Source: Campylobacterales bacterium (lineage in GTDB: Bacteria > Campylobacterota > Campylobacteria > Campylobacterales > QNZT01). Taken from it: 55,829 bases of DNA. The notes beneath the pieces are model-generated. The model saw only the letters and a list, made by a program, of their open reading frames with translations. It ran no database searches and was not told the origin of the DNA. Made by a program: the position numbers and the translations under genes. Below are positions 52,138 to 55,829 of this stretch, in pieces (position 1 is the first letter of the stretch; the number at the start of each line of letters is the position of its first letter). The stretch lies in NCBI GenBank assembly GCA_016744895.1, contig JADGDK010000004.1:1-55829 (forward strand), given 5' to 3'.

Positions 52138-53337
52138 TTATTCCTCCGTACCCTCTGTTATTTCAGTTTCATCCTCAATCATACTTGCCAACACGGTTTC
52201 AAAAGCATTCAGATGTCTTTGACTCCCATTTAACAGACGTGTATAGATAAGCTCAAGATCTTCAGGAACACCTGCTTCTATTGATTCATTGAGATCTGCA
52301 ATATCACTCTCTTCAATAGCGATACCCACTTCTAACGCATCTGTTTCAGATAAAGCCCCTTTTTCTAAAAACCCATCATATGCAGTTTGTAATTCACTAT
52401 CATTAAAAACACCCACTTGGGAATAAGTCTCAGGTAAAATCAATTCATATCTCTCTATCAAGAGATTTATAAGCCTCATATGTTTTGACTCTGCTTTTGC
52501 AATATTTCTAAAGATTCTTGTTCCCCAAGTCTCATACATATTTACATATATATCATGGGCTAACTTCTCCTCTTCTGCCATATAAAGTATCTGTTCTGAT
52601 TGTACGTCTGTCAACTCTGAAATATTGATATCATCTAAATTGATATGCGTATGATGTTTCGAGCTATTAAGATCTCCATGTACTTTTCCATGTCGTTTAG
52701 GTCCAATTTTATGATGTCCACCAAGTCTTCCAAACATTTTCTCTTCAAAAAAGGCAACACTTTTATTGCTATCTGCATACTCTGCAATCAACGCATCAAT
52801 AGTCTCTTGAAGTGCTGTAAAATCATCTTCTGTTAACTCTGATGGAGTGGTATTATGATCCACACAATATTTATAAACTGCATCTGATATAGCTGCTATC
52901 GCGCTGCTAGAACCTGGTGTGTGTGAATGGATGATAGCATCGCTGAGTCCAAAATTTCTATTTAGTAATGATCGTGTTTGTGTATTTGAAGCAACTGTTG
53001 TTGCCATTGTGATTACTGAACCACTATCGGCTTGCATAGAGAAACCAAGCATTGACTCATCTTCATCAATCACACCACTTCTATCGATATCTACATATCC
53101 ACCATCTGCTGTAATTGGATAAGATGGTACTGAATCAAAACGATATATTCCTTTACCAATAAATGTCGCTTGTTCACCATCTGTATCCAAAACCAATGCA
53201 CCGTGAACAGGTCCTCTCTCTACCGTAATATCTGTACTGTCCATAGCAATTGAATCACTTGCTGTATCAGTACTACCTCCACAACCTACTAAAAGCAATG
53301 CTGCAACTGATGAAATCATAAGATAATTTTTTAACAT
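52138..53337 (-). CDS. DUF2202 ferritin-like lipoprotein
   Basis: The 399-residue protein has a lipobox LLLVGC (Cys19), a middle part with a calcium-loop-like DIDRSGVIDEDE, a His-rich stretch (GGHHKIGPKRHGKVHG), and a C-terminal DUF2202 domain (about 235-385) with ferritin-like Glu/His pairs (MAEEEKLAHDIY, AESKHMRL, SQRHLNAFE). It is started at ATG 53337 behind AAGGAAA. A periplasmic or outer-membrane metal-binding role is likely. It precedes the two-component operon on the same strand. Confidence 0.82.
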   Translation of the reverse strand: MLKNYLMISSVAALLLVGCGGSTDTASDSIAMDSTDITVERGPVHGALVLDTDGEQATFIGKGIYRFDSVPSYPITADGGYVDIDRSGVIDEDESMLGFSMQADSGSVITMATTVASNTQTRSLLNRNFGLSDAIIHSHTPGSSSAIAAISDAVYKYCVDHNTTPSELTEDDFTALQETIDALIAEYADSNKSVAFFEEKMFGRLGGHHKIGPKRHGKVHGDLNSSKHHTHINLDDINISELTDVQSEQILYMAEEEKLAHDIYVNMYETWGTRIFRNIAKAESKHMRLINLLIERYELILPETYSQVGVFNDSELQTAYDGFLEKGALSETDALEVGIAIEESDIADLNESIEAGVPEDLELIYTRLLNGSQRHLNAFETVLASMIEDETEITEGTEE

Positions 53338-53419
53338 GATATTTTCCTTCAAAGATTTTTTTAAAGTCATTTAAACTTTAATGACGATGAAAGTATAAAA
53401 TATTTTTGTTACTTGTATG

Positions 53420-53743
53420 TTACTTTAAAATTTTAAGTATTTTTTTCTTTTTTTTCAAAACAACATCTTGTAATTTTTGATTACACTCCTGCATATGATA
53501 GCTACTTCTATGAGTCATACTTTGATTTGCCACATTGTGTTGTCTCTCTTTGACAAATTTTGTCCTCTGGCTTTTACTCATTAATTTTACTCTTTTTTGA
53601 ACCTCCTGCCTAAAAGCCTCTTTATCCTCAACAGAGATCTGCGTTCGCATACTATTAAGCTCTTCTAAACTCATTTGAGAAAAGTCTGTAGCATAGGCAT
53701 TAAATATGATACCAATATATATAATAGATAATTTTTTTATCAT
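53420..53743 (-). CDS. DUF1104-family periplasmic protein
   Basis: The 107-residue protein has a signal peptide (about 1-18) followed by DFSQMSLEELNSMR, QISVEDKEAFRQEVQKR and MSKSQRTKF, the DUF1104 pattern known from Helicobacter and Campylobacter. The tail is rich in Lys. AAGGAAA precedes the ATG. The helical, charged design is like Spy/CpxP chaperones, but I know of no proven role. It lies upstream of the DUF2202 gene. Confidence 0.78.
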   Translation of the reverse strand: MIKKLSIIYIGIIFNAYATDFSQMSLEELNSMRTQISVEDKEAFRQEVQKRVKLMSKSQRTKFVKERQHNVANQSMTHRSSYHMQECNQKLQDVVLKKKKKILKILK

Positions 53744-53847
53744 GAAGATTTCCTTTATATGATTAATAATATAAAGGAAATTTGTTAGTTATATGTTACT
53801 TGACATAGTGACAGTAGAGATATAAAGAGTTTTTCTAACTCTTTATA

Positions 53848-54732
53848 TTATTGAAATGTTTGGCAGTTGCTTAGTTTTCCACCTTGAAGACCATGCTTAA
53901 ACCATGTCATTCTCTGCTTTGAACTTCCGTGTGTAAACGCATCTGGTTGCACATAACCTGTAGCTTGTTTTTGTAATCTATCATCACCAATAGAGTTTGC
54001 AGCATTAAATGCTTCATCGATATCACCAGGCTCTAACATGCCAAATAGTTTATGTGCATGGTTTGCCCAAATCCCTGCATAACAATCTGCTTGTAGTTCA
54101 ACCTTTACTTGAAGTTTATTTGAACCTGTTTTACCATAAGAGTGTTTTGCTCTCTCAACCTCTTGAAGTGTCCCTTGAAGATTTTGAATATGATGTCCTA
54201 CTTCATGCGCTAAGATATAAGCCTCAGCAAAATCTCCTGAAGCACCAAATTTTTGTTGGAGTTCATCATAAAAACCAAGATCGATATAAATTGTCTGATC
54301 TGCTGGACAGTAAAAAGGCCCTACTTGTGAATTTGCACGACCACATCCACTAGTCGTCTCTCCACGGTAAAGTACCATCTTTGGCTCTTTATATTTATAC
54401 CCTGCTTGAGCAAAAACTTTACCCCATACTACTTCAGTATCAGCAAGTACTGTAGCAACAAAAGCTGCTGTTTCATCATCTGCTTTTTGATCTTTTACCG
54501 CAGTAAAACTTGAACTTTGTCCTACTAAAGAGAGTGGATTAAAACCACTCATATAAGCAACCGCACCAAGTCCAACAACTGCCAAGCCAAGCTTACTTTT
54601 TAACAATGGCTTAATAATTGGAAATATAAAAAATAGTGTTTGCAAAGAAGGCATCTGAAAACCTCCACCGCCACCACTTGCATTTCGTCTATCATCTACA
54701 TTTTGACTCTGTCTTCTATTTTTCCATTTCAT
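53848..54732 (-). CDS. ypfJ: YpfJ-type neutral zinc metallopeptidase
   Basis: The 294-residue protein has a basic, Gly-rich N-terminus (RRNASGGGGGFQMP), one membrane span (about 45-65), and a peptidase domain with HEVGHHIQNLQG (HExxH) and an ELQADCYAGIWANH segment supplying a further ligand. This is the putative neutral zinc metallopeptidase family (PF04228). GAGGT precedes the ATG. Its targets are unknown; it is not obviously part of a multi-gene unit. Confidence 0.93.
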   Translation of the reverse strand: MKWKNRRQSQNVDDRRNASGGGGGFQMPSLQTLFFIFPIIKPLLKSKLGLAVVGLGAVAYMSGFNPLSLVGQSSSFTAVKDQKADDETAAFVATVLADTEVVWGKVFAQAGYKYKEPKMVLYRGETTSGCGRANSQVGPFYCPADQTIYIDLGFYDELQQKFGASGDFAEAYILAHEVGHHIQNLQGTLQEVERAKHSYGKTGSNKLQVKVELQADCYAGIWANHAHKLFGMLEPGDIDEAFNAANSIGDDRLQKQATGYVQPDAFTHGSSKQRMTWFKHGLQGGKLSNCQTFQ

Positions 54733-54805
54733 TATTTTTACCTCATAAATTTATAGTTGTATTTACTTTATCAAAGATTGGTTAAAAATGAGTATAAGTA
54801 AAAAT

Positions 54806-55829
54806 TTAGGAAAACTCTTTTAGCTGTTCTTCATACTTTGCCAATACCTCATCCAAAGTCTCACTAGCAACTTCGAGTCTCTCAAACAGAGCATCTATCT
54901 CATTTGTCATCTTAGAAACATTTTGAGAGTGTTCTATAATTGCTGAATTATCCCCAGCATTTGAAGCTATTTGCAACTTTTCATTTTCCTCATCTACCTG
55001 TGCTTCAAGCTCCATGATCTGTTCTTCACAAAAACTAACTTCTTTTTTATAAGGTGCACTCTCTTTACTTCGTGATTGAATCAGCTCAGCACGGATTTTT
55101 TTCTGCTCTTTTTGGTTTATTTTTGGTTTCTCTTTTTTGATAGGCTCTGCTTCACCCTCCTCTTCCCAACCAATTTGTTCCAAAAAGTCATCATAATTTC
55201 CTTCAAAATAAGTCGCTCCACCTTGATGAAAAATCACAAGTGCATCAGCAAGCCGTCGTAAAAGCATTTCGGAGTGCGTGACCATGATCGTAGCACCTTT
55301 AAAAGACTCTATCGCATCACAAAGCGCATCGATAGATTGCATGTCAAGGTGATTTGTTGGCTCATCTAGCAGAAGTAAATTTGCAGGCGTGGCGATAATT
55401 TTTCCAAGCATCACACGGCTTCGCTCTCCACCAGAGAGTATTTCTATCTTTTTATCCGCTAACTCACCTGAAAACATCATAGTGCCACAAATGGATCGTA
55501 TTTGAGATATGCTCATGCTTTTAACAACAGAGTTGATCTCTTCAGTGATACTGCTTTTGACATTAAGTCTTTCGATATTTGTCTGTCCAAAATGCGCTAA
55601 AGCAGTAGAAGGATGCAAAGAAATTTCCCCCTGCTGATGTGGCAACTCACGTGCGATATAGTTTAAAAGTGTTGATTTACCTTTACCATTTTTACCAATG
55701 ATTCCAAGGCACTCCCCTTTTTCTAAAGTAAAAGAGATGTTATTAAAAAGGATATTTTCAGGTGTGTAACCAAAACTCAAATCTTTCACATCGAGTAAAA
55801 TTTTTGCAGGGGTATCTTTGAAGTTGAAG
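54806..55829 (-). CDS. ABC-F ATPase, C-terminal half (partial)
   Basis: The frame runs off the right edge, so the N-terminus is missing; a Met at 55789 is internal, since coding sequence continues upstream of it to the edge (DVKDLSFGY). It holds one ATPase cassette with Walker A GKNGKGKST, signature LSGGERSRV and LLLLDEPTNHLD, followed by a charged coiled coil (about the last 120 residues). This is the second cassette of an ABC-F protein of the Uup/YheS type, which act on ribosomes or DNA rather than in transport. Confidence 0.9.
   Translation of the reverse strand, partial: FNFKDTPAKILLDVKDLSFGYTPENILFNNISFTLEKGECLGIIGKNGKGKSTLLNYIARELPHQQGEISLHPSTALAHFGQTNIERLNVKSSITEEINSVVKSMSISQIRSICGTMMFSGELADKKIEILSGGERSRVMLGKIIATPANLLLLDEPTNHLDMQSIDALCDAIESFKGATIMVTHSEMLLRRLADALVIFHQGGATYFEGNYDDFLEQIGWEEEGEAEPIKKEKPKINQKEQKKIRAELIQSRSKESAPYKKEVSFCEEQIMELEAQVDEENEKLQIASNAGDNSAIIEHSQNVSKMTNEIDALFERLEVASETLDEVLAKYEEQLKEFS

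Noticed and set aside
1-55829. CRISPR arrays, insertion sequences, integrases, phage genes
   Set aside because: I found no regular repeat-spacer pattern, transposase or integrase motif, or target-site duplication anywhere in the window.

Overview
The window looks like chromosomal DNA of a free-living member of the Campylobacterota (Epsilonproteobacteria), most like the Sulfurimonas/Sulfurovum group. This is inferred from protein families and gene order, not from a database search. The DNA is AT-rich, genes are tightly packed with ATGA-type overlaps, and TTG/GTG starts are common. Lineage-typical features include the GlnA C-terminus, a CosR/HsrA-type regulator next to ferredoxin, ppx and folB, a DUF1104 protein, and an LpxC-TsaB-ThrB-YlxR-InfB-RbfA-RimP-RibD run. 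I see no rRNA, tRNA, insertion sequence, prophage or CRISPR array.

Layout. 1-10.2 kb: end of glnA; a ComEA-like DNA-binding protein with a lysine-rich tail; an IscU-like/ferritin-like/psd operon; a thioesterase; dnaE; a PAS-PAS-PAS-GGDEF-EAL protein; tyrA. 10.3-19.3 kb: bamA; the cosR-histidine kinase-ferredoxin-ppx operon; plsY-folB; nadA-nadC. 19.3-31.7 kb: an HD-GYP protein; flhB; then a long run DHH phosphoesterase-M23 peptidase-minC-lpxC-tsaB-thrB-ylxR-infB-rbfA-rimP-ribD. 31.7-38.4 kb (accessory): a lipoprotein; a structured non-coding stretch; a GMC oxidoreductase with its Tat-type small subunit; four tiny secreted or lipidated Cys-containing proteins missed by length cut-offs; a phytase-like esterase; tcdA; surE. 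38.5-44.9 kb: a repeat protein, an SDR-AraC-SDR cassette, and a MoxR ATPase/VWA pair. 44.9-55.8 kb: two tandem alpha-carbonic anhydrases; a DUF2892 protein; rdgB; a YajR-type MFS transporter; a two-component system reading out of a block of envelope proteins (outer-membrane barrel, basic helical protein, DUF2202 lipoprotein, DUF1104 protein); a zinc metallopeptidase; and the C-terminal part of an ABC-F ATPase running off the window.

How the genes work together. The core blocks cover envelope building (bamA, lpxC, psd, plsY, minC, M23), NAD and folate/riboflavin synthesis, translation initiation, flagellar export and c-di-GMP turnover (one GGDEF-EAL and one HD-GYP protein, all key residues present).

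Points most worth following: (1) a CosR/HsrA-type regulator, an orphan in Campylobacter and Helicobacter, here has a full phospho-acceptor site and a neighbouring kinase; (2) a family of tiny Cys-rich lipoproteins, two of which share a 21-bp promoter box; (3) a repeat protein and a MoxR/VWA pair 4 kb apart under near-identical consensus promoters, the first probably giving a leaderless mRNA; (4) an IscU-like protein lacking a conserved cysteine, co-transcribed with a ferritin-like protein; (5) four consecutive inverted repeats in a 213-bp gap; (6) a tsaB gene with no ordinary start codon where the fold must begin.
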